Origin: Lenzites betulinus | Taxonomy: Eukaryota; Basidiomycota; Agaricomycetes; Polyporales; Polyporaceae | Direction of reading: 5' to 3' | Assembly (NCBI GenBank): GCA_022264855.1 | Contig: JABYQU010000053.1 | Coordinates: 62,001 to 126,000 of the forward strand | Length of the DNA stretch: 64,000 nt | Shown here: piece by piece, positions 1 through 12,979 of the stretch | How the letters are laid out: every line of letters starts with the position of its first letter | Numbering within the stretch: position 1 is the stretch's first letter | The notes under the pieces: model-generated | Database searches by the model: none | What the model was told of the DNA's origin: nothing | Seen by the model: only the letters and a program-made list of their open reading frames with translations | Made by a program: the position numbers and the translations under genes

Positions 1-1066
1 CTCGGTGGGCAACGGGGAGTAGTTCTCGGTGGCCATGGGGTAGGTCCCAGTGGGAGTTTGGATTCCCTGCGTAGAGGAGTGAGTTGGACTTTGGACTCAG
101 ACTCGGCTCGAGTGGTGCACACTCTCTGGCTGGGACTTGCTCTCGCTGTGGCCTCTTGTGCTCGCTGCCTCTGTCTTCAGGACACCGATGACCAGATCCG
201 CGCGCGCGCAGAGGTAAGCGACACAGCTCGATACTCGACGCCAATGGCTGTGCCAGGACAGTGCGCCGCCCAGGGTACGCGCTCCCCTGCGCTCATCTGA
301 GATCCATCGACACCCTGACCATCCCCGCCCACGCAGTGTCACGCCGCCGGCGTCCGCGCGCAACAACGCCCCGCCGCTCCGAAGGCTCACAAGTTACAAC
401 GCGAGTAAGTATCGCTCACGCGCACCCTCGGGGCCGTCCCGTCGGAGAGGTAATTGCGACTTCGGGGACTACAACGCCAGCGCCCATCACGGGCCTTGCT
501 AATAGAACTTTCATGGCGCCGCCGCTCGACACCACCGCGAGCCGCGGTGTCACATCAGCCCCGCTCGCTCGCCTGTGCCGCCTCACCCTGGTGCGAAGAA
601 TAAACGACAACGTCTTGCTCCGGGTGTTGCGCTCACAGCTCCGCCCCGGTAACTTCCCGACGGCGCCTGGAAAGATGCAGAAGAGGCTCGCCGCGCCACG
701 CCGATGTTTTCCTGCTCGGCTGGCTGTCCGCCAGGACTGAAATTGTGTTGGCGACACACGTCAGGATGCCGGCGTGAGCATCAGCGCGCGGCAAACATTT
801 TGAGCGCGATCGCGCACAGCTGGCGAGCAGGCAGGTCAGCGGTTGACACGGCTTCGAGCATGTACATAGTACTATTCCTCTATATAATTGCTATTTCCCG
901 CCTTGCCTCACGAGCCCGTTTGCTTTTCGACGAGCGCGAACGCGCCGTACAGTGCAGGCAGTCACATTGATTATTACCAGACTAATATGATAAAGTAGAC
1001 AGGAAAAGAAAGATGCCGGCGCATCAGTCGCTCTCTGAGACGTCCCCGACCCGGTGCCCAGGCAGC
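1..1066. other. Non-coding part of unit 1, left
   Basis: GC-rich sequence with no open frame that looks like protein and no recognised motif. The same stretch recurs at 9389-10453 and 19580-20649. A short AT-rich island lies near 866-890 and 965-1000. Confidence 0.5.
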
Positions 1067-1715
1067 TCACATGCGCCGCAAATTTCCTAGGTGGTGCGCC
1101 CAGTACCCGCCGTACACGTCCTCGACGGGATATTCGGGCCCGTCCTCATCGTCGCTGTCGACGCGCCGCGCACTCTTCGCCCCGTTCCGCACGTACCGAG
1201 GCGGGTACTTCTCCGCGTCGACCGTCGGCCGCGCCCGTCGCCCCTTGATGTCGTTCCGCCCGCAGTGCACCGTCGACCCCCGAAAGTCTGCGCTCGGGCA
1301 CGCGTTCCGCGCGTCCTCCAGCGCCGCGAGCCGCTCGCCCGCCGTCGTCCATGCCCACCGCATCTTGCCCCTCTCCCACGCGTGCAGCAGCGCCCGGATG
1401 TGCGCCGTCGCGATCGCCCGGTCGCTCAGATTCACAAACGGCACGCCAGCCGGCCAGCCGACGAGCTTGACCCTGTGCGCGAGGAAGACGTCCTTGCAGA
1501 AGCTCCGCACCGTCCAGCGCATCTTCGCCCGCGGGTTCCCCGTGAACTCGGCTGCGGACGCCGGCGGCGGTCAGTCACGGGGCGCGCCGCGCGGACGCTG
1601 TGCGGAGACACTCACCCAGTCCGTCTGCGATCACCATCGGGCCGTGCCCTTTCGCGGGCAAGCGGCGTAGGTAGTCCTCTCCGAGCGCGGTTCGAAGTCT
1701 GTTTGCCCGTGGCAT
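1067..1715 (-). pseudogene. Hypothetical gene, unit 1 copy (first exon damaged)
   Basis: Same gene as 20650-21302. The second exon is intact here: its 151-residue open stretch (1067-1522) matches unit 3. The first exon (to an ATG at 1713-1715) differs from units 2 and 3 by three one-base losses and several substitutions, so the region between them is misread even though the net change is a multiple of three. The pattern (lost bases in runs of C, T and G) could be sequence error rather than real decay. Confidence 0.5.
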
Positions 1716-3585
1716 GTCGGTGTGAGCTGTTGGGCCGAGGCGACGGCCAGAGGATGTGCAAATAGTCGAATGCGCAAGGGTGGCGGGGAGTAGGTGTTGA
1801 CCAGCAGAGCAGGCTCAGGTAGTGTCCAGATTATTAGTATCCTAGCCTATAGACCGGCCGACCGAATGTATCCCTGCACGAGCGGCGTCACAGCCCCTGC
1901 CGAGGACGCTCCGCACAGTGGCTACAGCCGCCTTCGCGTTTCTGACCGCTCCCGTACCCGCCCAGCGCCCACTGCGTAACAGTCTGCGTCGTGAGCGATC
2001 CGAGACGTGTGCACTTGTTAGAGGAGTACTATGCCGTGTCAGCCACATTCAGAAAATAGCAGGGTCGCCCGCTATCCTGCACTCACCTTTTAAAGTACGA
2101 CGATGCTCCTGCATATTGAGAACGCCTCTGTACGGTGGCGCATGTCGGTTGCACGCCGCAACTCGAAAGTTCAAGGTGCGCTGTGACTGCCGCGTCTCTC
2201 GAGTCGCCGGCCGCAGCGCGATTGAGTCCTCGGAGCGACCGCTTGGTGTCCCTTCGACAACAAGTTATGCACGCAAACTGAGACAAGACAGAGCCGTTGG
2301 GCGGCGTCGGAGCGAACTCGAACGGGTGTGCGGCAGGCACGACCCTGTCCGTCCAGTTACAACGCCGGCAGGGTAGATCTGAGTCTTCCGCGCTCGACGT
2401 GGCAAAACGCCAACATTTGCGTGCGCGCCGCGGCGGCTAGAGCGTAGTACCTGAAAAGATGGTGTAAGCAGGGGACGGGCTCGTCATTTGGTATAGGGGC
2501 GTACCGTTGGGAGAGGCGCACCGACGACCTGCGGACCGCAGGCCCCGCGCCGCTTGTTTACACACCCTGTGGAAACGGGCCCGCGCGGGCGTTGCGAGCA
2601 GTCTCGATGACCGAGTTCACATTGTGTATTCCGACGGTTTGCGCCCGAGCGAGTACTATACTCGACGCGCAAACTCTACGTATACCGTACCGAAGTCAGA
2701 GAAAACGCTTGCGAATGCGAGGCCTCGCGCAGAGTGCTTACCGCGCCGACGGGCATGATGGCGGAACGCAAGCAGGGACGAGGAGAGCGCGATTGCAGCC
2801 AAGGGTGCAGCACTGCCACCAGGGCCACTTCAGCGAGCGCGCGGTCTGAATCGAGCGCCGGCCCAGTGCGCCTTCCTCCTCATCCCGCTCTCTCGGTGAG
2901 GTGCAGGGTCCCGCCGGGACGGGGAGCTCCACGGTCCCTGGCAATGGATCCGGAGCCTTCCCGACGGCGCCCAGCGCAACTCAACCCGAAGCTTATTATA
3001 TTTTTGTCACGCGTACGTTGTCCCTGAGGTACTACTTGGCCCCGCGCGCGCCGACGCGGCGTACTAGACACGTCCGCGTTCTGTGCACCGCAAAGGCTTG
3101 CCGGGGACTAGCAGCGTGTCGTGCCGTCATTGGGGGCGACATCCCCCTACACCCGGTCTTTCCGACTCGATGGTACGGCGCGATTCACTCTGCGCGTCCC
3201 GAGCACTAACCAGACGAGTGGGCGTTCGAGCCTATCCCCCACTTCTCTCTTCCGCGCACCGAGCACGAGGGTGAGCGACTGCTCCGGGTCAGAGCTCGTC
3301 GTGCGATGGCTGCGAGCTGCCTATGATGAACGTCGGTGAGTGTTCGCTCTGTCTGTCATCGTTGCACGGGAGAAACACTCACGTTGTGACGAGGACACTA
3401 CAGCGACGCAGGCAACTCCCCCAGCCCTCGTACAACACCCCAGGCCCGACGCTACGCCGTCGTCGCGTCGCGCTGGCGCATTTCCGCGCCCTTCACCCTG
3501 CGCCACGCACCCACGCAGAACCGCCCTCACGCACGCAAGGATACACGCTCGAGCGCGTCTTGGGCAGCTCGTGTACAGGCCACGC

Positions 3586-3770
3586 CACCCGGGGGTGCTG
3601 GGGAATGGCGGGGTGCACTGGGGTGCGCTGGGGGAGGCGTGGGCCTCCCGGGGAACGCAATGGCGCGCCAGGGAACACAAGGGCACACCGGGGCGCGAGG
3701 GGCATGCCAGGGGGCGAGAGGGCGTACCGGGGCGCTGTACGACGCCGGGGATCGCGGGGCGCTGTCCACG
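3586..3770 (+). repeat. G-run tract, unit 1
   Basis: About fifteen runs of three to five G spaced 5-20 nt apart, often as ccgggg or tgggg. It looks like a degraded minisatellite and has obvious potential for G-quadruplex structure on the + strand. It is repeated at 12980-13160 and 23187-23365. Confidence 0.6.
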
Positions 3771-4289
3771 AGCATGGGCCGCGCCCGGCGGGGAGGCAGC
3801 GCGCCCATCCCGCACGAGCTTGATACGTCCTATTCCGCTTGGGCGGCGTGCGAAGTGGCTGAGTGGGCTCGGGCTGCGCGCACGATCGCGTGCGCGGATC
3901 GGTACCGTTGCAGGATGAGGCGCGAGGCGGGGCTGGCGATGTTCGGTGTGTACATGCCAGAGGGGGCTGCCCAGCCGCGGGGCGGGTCTGCGCAGGGCGC
4001 GCGGGGATCGCGGGGCGCGTGGGGGACGTCTACAGGAGGGCATTCGACACGTCGTGCGGCGGCGGGGGAATCTATAGAGGCGGGTGGCCTTGTCCCTATG
4101 TGTGCGTGGCGCCTTCGGACGCTCGAGAATGGCACAAGACAATGTCTGCGCAAATCATGCTGAACGCCAGCGTGCGTGTGGGTAATGTGCATGCGAGTGG
4201 ACGTACTGAATGGCGCTGCAAGAGGCCGCGCGCTCGAGCCGGGGTGCGCGATCGCAGATTGGCGGCGTCCATCACATCCGAGTCGCGAG

Positions 4290-5735
4290 AGTGGTCGATT
4301 TCGCGACCTGCTCGTACCGCGCTGAAACTCGGTGAGCGCAGACGGACAGCGCAGGCGAGACGACGTACAGAGTGGCACGAGGGCGGGATGCCGGGCCAGC
4401 GCGGGGTGCACGATCGGGGCGGGATTCCCATAGCGAAATCATGTAAAACGTCGATTTTGAACGTTGCTCGTATCGCGCTGTAAATTCATTAGCCCGCGTA
4501 GTATGTCCAGGCGAACGAACGTACAACGTCGCGCGCCAGTCGCTCGGGAATCCCGGCGCGGAATGTGTGATTTTACTGGTTTGCCCACGAAATGACACGG
4601 ATTCGACGCAAAGTGGACCCTCGCGGATCGGGCTGAGACTTGCTGTGGGTATGCGCAGTGGCATCGAGTCCGCCGTCGTATGCGCAGCGCGGGCGGAGCG
4701 GGACGTGGGTGTTGTGCCGCGATCGAGCACGCCGGCTGGCGAATGTGTGCACGGCGCCGCGCACGACGAGGAACGCTCCGAGCGGGCTGGGGGCGGGTGG
4801 GCGTACGGCGTACATGCATGTCCACGTGCATGCGAGGCTGCATCGCGCAGGGAAAAAACGCCAGCCCGCGGCGAGCATTCTTCTGTGGACATGCTAGTGC
4901 ATAGTCAGATGGCGCTGGAGGACATCAGTCAGAACGAATCCAATCAGAACGAAACTTACTACACACCGTTCGTATATATAGAGGAGCCCGTGTGCCAATT
5001 TGCGCGGCGCGGGGCCTTGGTGTCGGCGCGGGGTGAGTGATCATGTTCGGCGAGCGTCCGCCATGAAATGGCACAGAATGCATGGGATTTCGAACTGCTC
5101 GGCGCGTGGCGAGACGATGCGAGCCCACTCCGTTCGTACACAGGAGGGTGTGCGCGGAGTGTGAGGGTACAAGGTGGCGCCGTTCGGCCGCGGCGAGCAA
5201 TTTTGTGCGAAAATATCTCTGAGGTGCAATATGCTGCACCTGCTCTGAGCGCGTTAATACTTGGCATAAGTAAGCGGTACACGCCTGCGAGCACGCATGT
5301 ACGTTTGCGTCGAAAACGGACAAAATCCGCGTGGGCAGTAGCACATTTTCTATGCGCAGCCGTGCAAAAGTGCTCGAATGACGCAAAATTCGACCTGCCC
5401 GGATCGGGCTGAAAATGCACACAGACACTGCGTACATGCACCACAGCTCGCGTTCTCGATCGCGGCGCGAACGGACACAGAATGGATGCGGGGCGGGCGA
5501 ATATGTGTGCATGTCCATGAAATCACTCGAAATGACGCAAACTCGACCTGCTCGGATCGTCTTGCAACTTCGCATGCGCATAGAGAACGTGCAGGAGAAG
5601 CTATATGGAGCATCTCGCGGGGGAAACAGGGACGGGGGAGTTATTGACTGATCTCATCGTCAATTCTGTCCAAGATGAGCATACACAACGTTTGACTCAT
5701 CGTATCGGGCTGAAAATGCGTGGGTATATGCTTTA
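4290..5735 (+). repeat. Degenerate array of about 150-bp period, unit 1
   Basis: A core resembling TCGACCTGCTCGGATCGGGC followed by TGAAAATGCG recurs near 4294, 4450, 4600, 5083, 5235, 5390, 5540 and 5690. Spacing is about 140-170 nt, with one gap of roughly three periods (4600-5083) in which the core is hard to see. The copies are diverged, so this is an old array. It recurs in unit 2 (about 13690-15130) and unit 3 (about 23880-25340). Confidence 0.55.
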
Positions 5736-5914
5736 TGTATCGACAACGGTGCACACCAAAGTACAGAGCAGTAGGCGGCATGGTCGAGACGGGCGGGCCG
5801 GTCACTCCACATGCCTATGAAACTGCGCTGGCCGTCGCGAGCGCGACAGGCACGGCGCGGCCCTAGAACGAGACTTGTGCATCCCCATCGTGCTTGTGAA
5901 CGTGCGCGCGAAGC

Positions 5915-5917
5915 CGT
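5915..5917. other. Junction of a 738-bp deletion in unit 1
   Basis: Units 2 and 3 have 738 bp between two CGT trinucleotides (15316-15318 and 16054-16056 in unit 2). Unit 1 has a single CGT joining the outer flanks. One copy of a 3-bp microhomology left at the join is typical of end-joining or slippage deletion. Confidence 0.75.
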
Positions 5918-7100
5918 TTTTTCTCTGTCGCAGTCTGTCTGGAGCGGAGGGGCGCGTATGCGCGGAGGACGGCATTAGCGTGCAGTGGGCGGGCGGAGGA
6001 GGAGCCAGGCGCCTGGCCGCGGTTGGGGCGTACAGGCGGAGAGTGTCCGCACTGAGCGATGTGCGAGGTGGAAGAGAGCAGAGATTGGCAGACGCCCGCT
6101 GCCCAATTCGCTCTCCTCATTCGTCCTCACGCTTAGTAAGCACTCGTGAGGCCTGACGCTCGTTCCTCGCTTTAGCCTTACGTCGAGTGTCCGTCGAGGC
6201 GGAGGGCGAGCCTTTGGAGGGAACAGCCTGCGCAGAGCAGCAGCAAGGCGGCGCAGCGGGGGAAGCAGAAGAGAGCGCAGAGCAGACAGCCGCGAACGAG
6301 CCAACAGCTGCCTGACGTCACCGGCGGCAGGCCATCGAGCGCGGTGGACGTGATGAGCCGGCGGGGAGAAACCGTGATGAAGGCGGATGCGGGTAGCGGG
6401 TTGCCGGAGGCGCATAGTACTTATGGTGAGTCTTGCCTGAACGACACCTGAGCATTCTAGCCCCTCTTTGACACTTGCTCGCTGCTAGTACTCGATTGAA
6501 CGACTGGCCACTCTATTCCCGCTTTATATACCGCACGTTTTCCGGGACAGGCAGACGGACCCCAGTCGATCTGAGTCTACACTTGCCTACCCCCGCTTAC
6601 CCCACATTGCTCAGCAACTGCTTTTATGTTCAGTCAACACGACGCGCAGCCTCTACCGGTCTCTTCCAGCATTGGTACGTCATAGCCTTCTTTCTGCGCT
6701 TCGCGTGTTCGGCTGACTTGGTGAGAACTATGCTCTCGTCCGCCCGGGAGATGCGACGACGAGTGTGGTGGGAAAGAATGGGCAATACGCCTTCTCACCG
6801 GCATTTATAACTCGACTGCCTGCTTTCCTACCAAGAGATTCTCGTCATATCTAGCTCTTTGACTAGTCGCGCGCAATACCCATAATGCACCTATGCATGC
6901 CCAGAGGGATCATCCGCGTCCTGATGCGCGCAGGACATGCAAGATGCTGTTTGGGCCCACAGGGTTCCAGCCGACCCATTTCCGTCCGGATCATTGCCGG
7001 GCTGTGGTTTCCTGACGGGAAAGCGGATACCCGACTCTGCATATGTACAGACGAAAGCCAACACTGACCCAACCTCGTCCAGTCCCATAGGCCTGCCACA

Positions 7101-9270
7101 ATGTCCAAGACGCGCACCTTCAAGTCCTCTGCGCGCGCAAATCCGACGTCCCCCAGGGTACGTCGCGGACCCAATCAAGGGCCATGCTGCGATATGAAGC
7201 GTCGCTGCCGCGCCTCCCGTGCCCACCATCTCCTCGACTGCATCAAATACCTCGAGACGGTTGAGCCGCACCTCACGCCGAGCAGTTCGCGAAGACGCAG
7301 GCGGCGGTGAACGCGTTTGTCGGGTCGGAGCAGGCTAAGGTGCTGCAGGAGCGTCTGCAGGCGGCGCCACGGATCCGGGCACGAAGAGCTGGCTGGCGGA
7401 CTGGTGGAACGAGGCGGCGTACATGGGCTATCGCGATCCTGTGGTCGTATTCGTGAGCTACTTCTACGTGCATGTGGACGACAAGACCGGCCAAGCCAGG
7501 CGAAGCGGGCGGCGCAGCTGCTGAAGGCGACTCTGCCGTTCAGGCAGTTGACCGAGAGGTGGGTGGTCTACGCTGTTGCTCTGGGGAGACGTACTGACAA
7601 CCCGTAGCGGTCAGCTTGAGCCGGAGAAGTGCGTGGGGCGCCCTTGGCGATGTCTTCATACGAGTGCTGTAAGTCTGTCGTACCAGTAGGAGACCTGTCT
7701 GACATCTGCTTAGATTCCACTCGAGTCGATACCCTACGAAGCCTTCGGACACGCGAAGAAATTTGACCCCCAGGCCATAATCACGTCGTGTTCGTAAGGA
7801 AAAACAAGTTCTTCAAGGTCGCGTTAGCGGACAAGTCCGGACGCGAGCTGTCTGCAGAAAGAACTCGAGGCACAGATTGAGAAGGTGATCAAGTTGGCGG
7901 GTAGCGAGAAGGCAACGCCCGTCGGCGCACTGACGTCGGAGCCGCGACGTCTGGACAGATGTGTGTCACTTTCAACCTCTACTCCCGCTGTGGATGTCCC
8001 TCGCTAATCATAGCGATAGGCCCGCGCTGCCCTCCTCGCAGCATCTCCGTCTAACGCTGCCTCATTGGCAGATATCGAGTCTGCGATACTGGTGGTTGCA
8101 TGGACGACACGAAGCCCGTCACGCGCGAGCAGGCGAGCTGGCAGTGCTGGGTCGGCGACCGGCAGGAACCGGTTCTACGACAAGCACCAATGTTCGTATC
8201 CTAGTCGTCGATCTCTGTCCCGCTCTAACCTCTGCCCGCATTGCAGTCATCGTGTTCGAGAACGGCAAGTCCGGGTTCCTCGGGGAGCACTCGTGCATGG
8301 ACGGCACGCCCACGCTGCGCCTGAACGAGTTCATCCTCGCCGCGCTCGCGCACGGGAAAGGTTGACCTCGGGACCGCGCCCGCCGGCGCGCAACTGGAAC
8401 CCCCGCAAGAGCTGCCCTTTACACTCGATGCACCCACGCAGCAGGCCATCGCAGCCGCGGAGGAGCACTTCGACGCGCTCGTCGGCGCGCACGAGATGGA
8501 AGTGCTGCACTACGAGGGGTACGGGAAAGAGGCGATCAAGGCGTACAAGGCCTCGCCGACGCGTGGGGCAGCTCGTGAAAGCAGCTCGCGTTCCACAAGA
8601 TGTTCGGCCGCCCGGGCGTGTGTTACGAGAGCGCGCAGACGCGCAAGTACCAGCTCGGCCGCACGGAGGTTATCCGGAGCGCGAGCAAGGAGAGCAAGCG
8701 TGGGCGGAGGCGATGCTCGACCCCAGCCAGACTGTAAGAGGCGTGTTTGTATACTCGCGAAGTGTGATGCTGATTTGTGTATATGCAGGACGAACACCGC
8801 GCTGCGCTGTTCCGCAAGGCTGTCTCGCGCCACCTCCAGTACGCGGCATGGGCAGCCGATGGCCAGGGCGTCGACCGCCACCTCTTTGGCCTCAAGAAGT
8901 GCCTGAAGGAGGGCGAGCCCGTCCCTGAGATCTACACGGACGAGGCGTTCTCGAAGACGAACCATTGGGAGCTGTCCACGTCACAGCTCTCGTCGCCCTA
9001 TCTCGATGGCTGGGGCTACGGCGAAGGTGTGTAGAGCGTGCTTTCGTGCGACCTGCGCGCAATGCTAATGTACATGGGATAGTCGTCCCTGATGGGTACG
9101 GCCTCTCGTACTCCATCGGCGACCACTATATCCGCTGGACGATCACGAGCCTCAAGCGCCGCACGGCCGAGCTCAAGCATTACCTCGCGGAGGCGGCGAC
9201 AGAGACGCGGGCGATGATGGAGCGCGCTGCTGCGGAGGCGAAGAAGGAGGCGGACAAGGCGAAGCTGTGA
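7101..9270 (+). pseudogene. Carnitine O-acetyltransferase, unit 1 copy (multiple frameshifts)
   Basis: Same gene and exon layout as 27486-29669. Exon 1 has at least four one-base changes relative to unit 3 (for example in the runs near 7133, 7150 and 7278). Exon 3 has an extra base near 7858, and exon 5 has an insertion near 8360 and losses near 8560 and 8698. The catalytic GEHSCMDGTPT segment, the STS motif and the C-terminal AKL codons are all still present. Exon 1 shares substitutions with unit 2, exon 5 with unit 3. Either a decayed copy or a real gene with uncorrected read errors; the homopolymer bias favours the second. Confidence 0.75.
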
Positions 9271-10453
9271 ACATTGGTACTGGTACACGCGAGTGCGCGC
9301 GCGGGGCGAGTGCGACCCTGGCCTTGCGAGGCCCTGCGAGATCTTCCGGATGGAATGCTGGCCTCTGGGTGGGCAGTGGGGGATAAGTCTCGGTGGGCAA
9401 CGGGAGTAGTTCTCGGTGGCCATGGGGTAGGTCCCAGTGGGAGTTTGGATTCCCTGCGTAGAGGAGTGAGTTGGACTTTGGACTCAGACTCGGCTCGAGT
9501 GGTGCACACTCTCTGGCTGGGACTTGCTCTCGCTGTGGCCTCTTGTGCTCGCTGCCTCTGTCTTCAGGACACCGATGACCAGATCCGCGCGCGCGCAGAG
9601 GTAAGCGACACAGCTCGATACTCGACGCCAATGGCTGTGCCAGGACAGTGCGCCGCCCAGGGTACGCGCTCCCCTGCGCTCATCTGAGATCCATCGACAC
9701 CCTGACCATCCCCGCCCACGCAGTGTCACGCCGCCGGCGTCCGCGCGCAACAACGCCCCGCCGCTCCGAAGGCTCACAAGTTACAACGCGAGTAAGTATC
9801 GCTCACGCGCACCCTCGGGGCCGTCCCGTCGGAGAGGTAATTGCGACTTCGGGGACTACAACGCCAGCGCCCATCACGGGCCTTGCTAATAGAACTTTCA
9901 TGGCGCCCGCCGTCGACACCACCCGCGAGCCGCGGTGTCACATCAGCCCCGCTCGCTCGCCTGTGCCGCCTCACCCTGGTGCGAAGAATAAACGACAACG
10001 TCTTGCTCCGGGTGTTGCGCTCACAGCTCCGCCCCGGTAACTTTCCCGACGGCGCCTGGAAAGATGCAGAAGAGGCTCGCCGCGCCACGCCGATGTTTTC
10101 CTGCTCGGCTGGCTGTCCGCCAGGGACTGAAATTGTGTTGGCGACACACGTCAGGATGGGCGTGAGCATCAGCGCGCGGCAAACATTTTGAGCGCGATCG
10201 CGCACAGCTGGCGAGCAGGCAGGTCAGCGGTTGACACGGCTTCGAGCATGTACATAGTACTATTCCTCTATATAATTGCTATTTCCCGCCTTGCCTCACG
10301 AGCCGTTTGCTTTTCGACGAGCGCGAACGCGCCGTACAGTGCAGGCAGTCACATTGATTATTACCAGACTAATATGATAAAGTAGACAGGAAAAGAAAGA
10401 TGCCGGCGCACTCAGTCGCTCTCTGAGACGTCCCGACCCGGTGCCCAGGCAGC
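9271..10453. other. Non-coding start of unit 2
   Basis: Begins with the unit junction at 9279/9280 and repeats the left part of unit 1. Nothing convincing is coded here. Confidence 0.5.
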
Positions 10454-11100
10454 TCACATGCGCCGCAAATTTCCTAGTGGTGCGCCCAGTACCGCCGTAC
10501 ACGTCCTCGACGGGATATTCGGGCCCGTCCTCATCGTCGCTGTCGACGCGCCGCGCACTCTTCGCCCCGTTCCGCACGTACCGAGGCGGGTACTTCTCCG
10601 CGTCGACCGTCGGCCGCGCCCGTCGCCCCTTGATGTCGTTCCGCCCGCAGTGCACCGTCGACCCCGAAAGTCTGCGCTCGGGCACGCGTTCCGCGCGTCC
10701 TCCAGCGCCGCGAGCCGCTCGCCCGCCGTCGTCCATGCCACCGCATCTTGCCCTCTCCCACGCGTGCAGCAGCGCCCGGATGTGCGCCGTCGCGATCGCC
10801 CGGTCGCTCAGATTCACAAACGGCACGCCAGCCGGCCAGCCGACGAGCTTGACCCTGTGCGCGAGGAAGACGTCCTTGCAGAAGCTCCGCACCGTCCAGC
10901 GCATCTTCGCCCGCGGGTTCCCGTGAACTCGGCTGCGGACGCCGGCGGCGGTCAGTCACGGGGCGCGCCGCGCGGACGCTGTGCGGGAGACACTCACCCA
11001 GTCCGTCTGCGATCACCATGCGGGCCGTGCCCTTTTCGCGGGCAAGCGGCGTAGCGTAGTCCTCTCCGAGCGCGTCTCGAAGTCTGTTTGCGCGTGGCAT
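10454..11100 (-). pseudogene. Hypothetical gene, unit 2 copy (frameshifted exon 2)
   Basis: Same gene as 20650-21302. Here exon 1 (ATG at 11098-11100) is intact, but exon 2 has several one-base losses relative to units 1 and 3, all in runs of C or G (near 10490, 10663, 10740, 10752 and 10921). The protein is broken as written. Because unit 1 is intact exactly where unit 2 is broken, and the reverse, sequence error is a real possibility. Confidence 0.5.
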
Positions 11101-12979
11101 GTCGGTGTGAGCTGTATGGGCCGAGGCGACGCCAGAGGATGTGCAAATAGTCGAATGCGCAAGGGGTGGCGGGAGTAGGTGTTGACGCAGCAGAGCAGGC
11201 GTCAGGTAGTGTCCAGATTATTAGTATCGCTAGCCTATAGACCGGCCGACCGAATGTATCCCTGCACGAGCGCGTCACAGCGCGCTGCCGAGGACGCTCG
11301 CACAGTGGCTACAGCCGCCTTCGCGTTTCTGACCGCTCCCGTACCGCGCCAGCGCCCACTGCGTAACGAGTCTGCGTCGTGAGCGATCCGAGACGTGTGC
11401 ACTTGTTAGAGGATGTACTATGCTCGTGTCAGCCACATTTCAGAAATAGCAGGTCGCCCGCTATCCTGCACTCACCTGTTTAAAGTACGACGATGCTCCT
11501 GCATATTGAGAACGCCTCTGTACGGTGGCGCATGTCGGTTGCACGCCGCAACTCGAAAGTTCAAGGTGCGCTGTGACTGCCGCGTCTCTCGAGTCGCCGG
11601 CCGCAGCGCGATTGAGTCCTCGGAGCGACCGCTTGGTGTCCCTTCGACAACAAGTTATGCACGCAAACTGAGACAAGACAGAGCCGTTGGGCGGCGTCGG
11701 AGCGAACTCGAACGGGTGTGCGGCAGGCACGACCCTGTCCGTCCAGTTACAACGCCGGCAGGGTAGATCTGAGTCTTCCGCGCTCGACGTGGCAAAACGC
11801 CAACATTTGCGTGCGCGCCGCGGCGGCTAGAGCGTAGTACCTGAAAAGATGGTGTAAGCAGGGGACGGGCTCGTCATTTGGTATAGGGCGCGTACCGTTG
11901 GGAGAGGCGCACCGACGACCTGCGGACCGCAGGCCCGCGCCGCTTGTTTTACACACCTGTGGAAACGGGCCCGCGCGGGCGTTGCGAGCAGTCTCGATGA
12001 CCGAGTTCACATTGTGTATTCCGACGGTTTGCGCCCGAGCGAGTACTATACTCGACGCGCAAACTCTACGTATACCGTACCGAAGTCAGAGAAAACGCTT
12101 GCGAATGCGAGGCCTCGCGCAGAGTGCTTACCGCGCCGACGGGCATGATGGCGGAACGCAAGCAGGGACGAGGAGAGCGCGATTGCAGCCAAGGGTGCAG
12201 CACTGCCACCAGGGCCACTTCAGCGAGCGCGCGGTCTGAATCGAGCGCCGGCCCAGTGCGCCTTCCTCCTCATCCCGCTCTCTCGGTGAGGTGCAGGGTC
12301 CCGCCGGGACGGGGAGCTCCACGGTCCCTGGCAATGGATCCGGAGCCTTCCCGACGGCGCCCAGCGCAACTCAACCCGAAGCTTATTATATTTTTGTCAC
12401 GCGTACGTTGTCCCTGAGGTACTACTTGGCCCCGCGCGCGCCGACGCGGCGTACTAGACACGTCCGCGTTCTGTGCACCGCAAAGGCTTGCCGGGGACTA
12501 GCAGCGTGTCGTGCCGTCATTGGGGGCGACATCCCCTACACCCGGTCTTTCCGACTCGATGGTACGGCGCGATTCACTCTGCGCGTCCCGAGCACTAACC
12601 AGACGAGTGGGCGTTCGAGCCTATCCCCCACTTCTCTCTTCCGCGCACCGAGCACGAGGGTGAGCGACTGCTCCGGGTCAGAGCTCGTCGTGCGATGGCT
12701 GCGAGCTGCCTATGATGAACGTCGGTGAGTGTTCGCTCTGTCTGTCATCGTTGCACGGGAGAAACACTCACGTTGTGACGAGGACACTACAGCGACGCAG
12801 GCAACTCCCCCCAGCCCTCGTACAACACCCCAGGCCCGACGCTACGCCGTCGTCGCGTTCGCGCTGGCGCATTTCCGCGCCCTTCACCCTGCGCCACGCA
12901 CCCACGCAGAACCGCCCTCACGCACGCAAGGATACACGCTCGAGCGCGTCTTGGGCAGCTCGTGTACAGGCCACGCCAC

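Larger units (their letters stand above)
1716..7100. other. Non-coding core of unit 1
   Basis: About 5.4 kb between the hypothetical gene and the acetyltransferase, with no supported gene. It holds the G-run tract (3586-3770), the degenerate 150-bp-period array (4290-5735), the 738-bp deletion point (5915-5917) and a CRE-like octamer TGACGTCA at 6313-6320. Long open frames on both strands here are low-complexity Arg/Ala/Pro products of GC-rich DNA. Confidence 0.5.
1..9279 (+). repeat. Tandem 10.2-kb repeat, unit 1 (left end cut by window)
   Basis: First of three head-to-tail copies. The window opens about 109 nt inside the unit, because base 1 aligns with base 9389 of unit 2 and base 19580 of unit 3. 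It carries the hypothetical gene (1067-1715, -) and the carnitine acetyltransferase copy (7101-9270, +). Relative to units 2 and 3 it lacks 738 bp (junction at 5915-5917) and shows many one-base losses in G/C runs. Some substitutions group it with unit 2 and others with unit 3. Confidence 0.95.

Noticed and set aside
3321..4142. 273-codon open frame on the - strand in unit 1 and similar frames in units 2 and 3
   Set aside because: Arg/Pro/Ala-rich, overlaps equally long frames on the other strand over the G-run tract, and its length changes between units with single-base differences; not a gene.
4290..5735. CRISPR-like or satellite array
   Set aside because: CRISPR is excluded by the eukaryotic context and imperfect cores; it is also too diverged to call a standard satellite, so it was kept only as a degenerate array.
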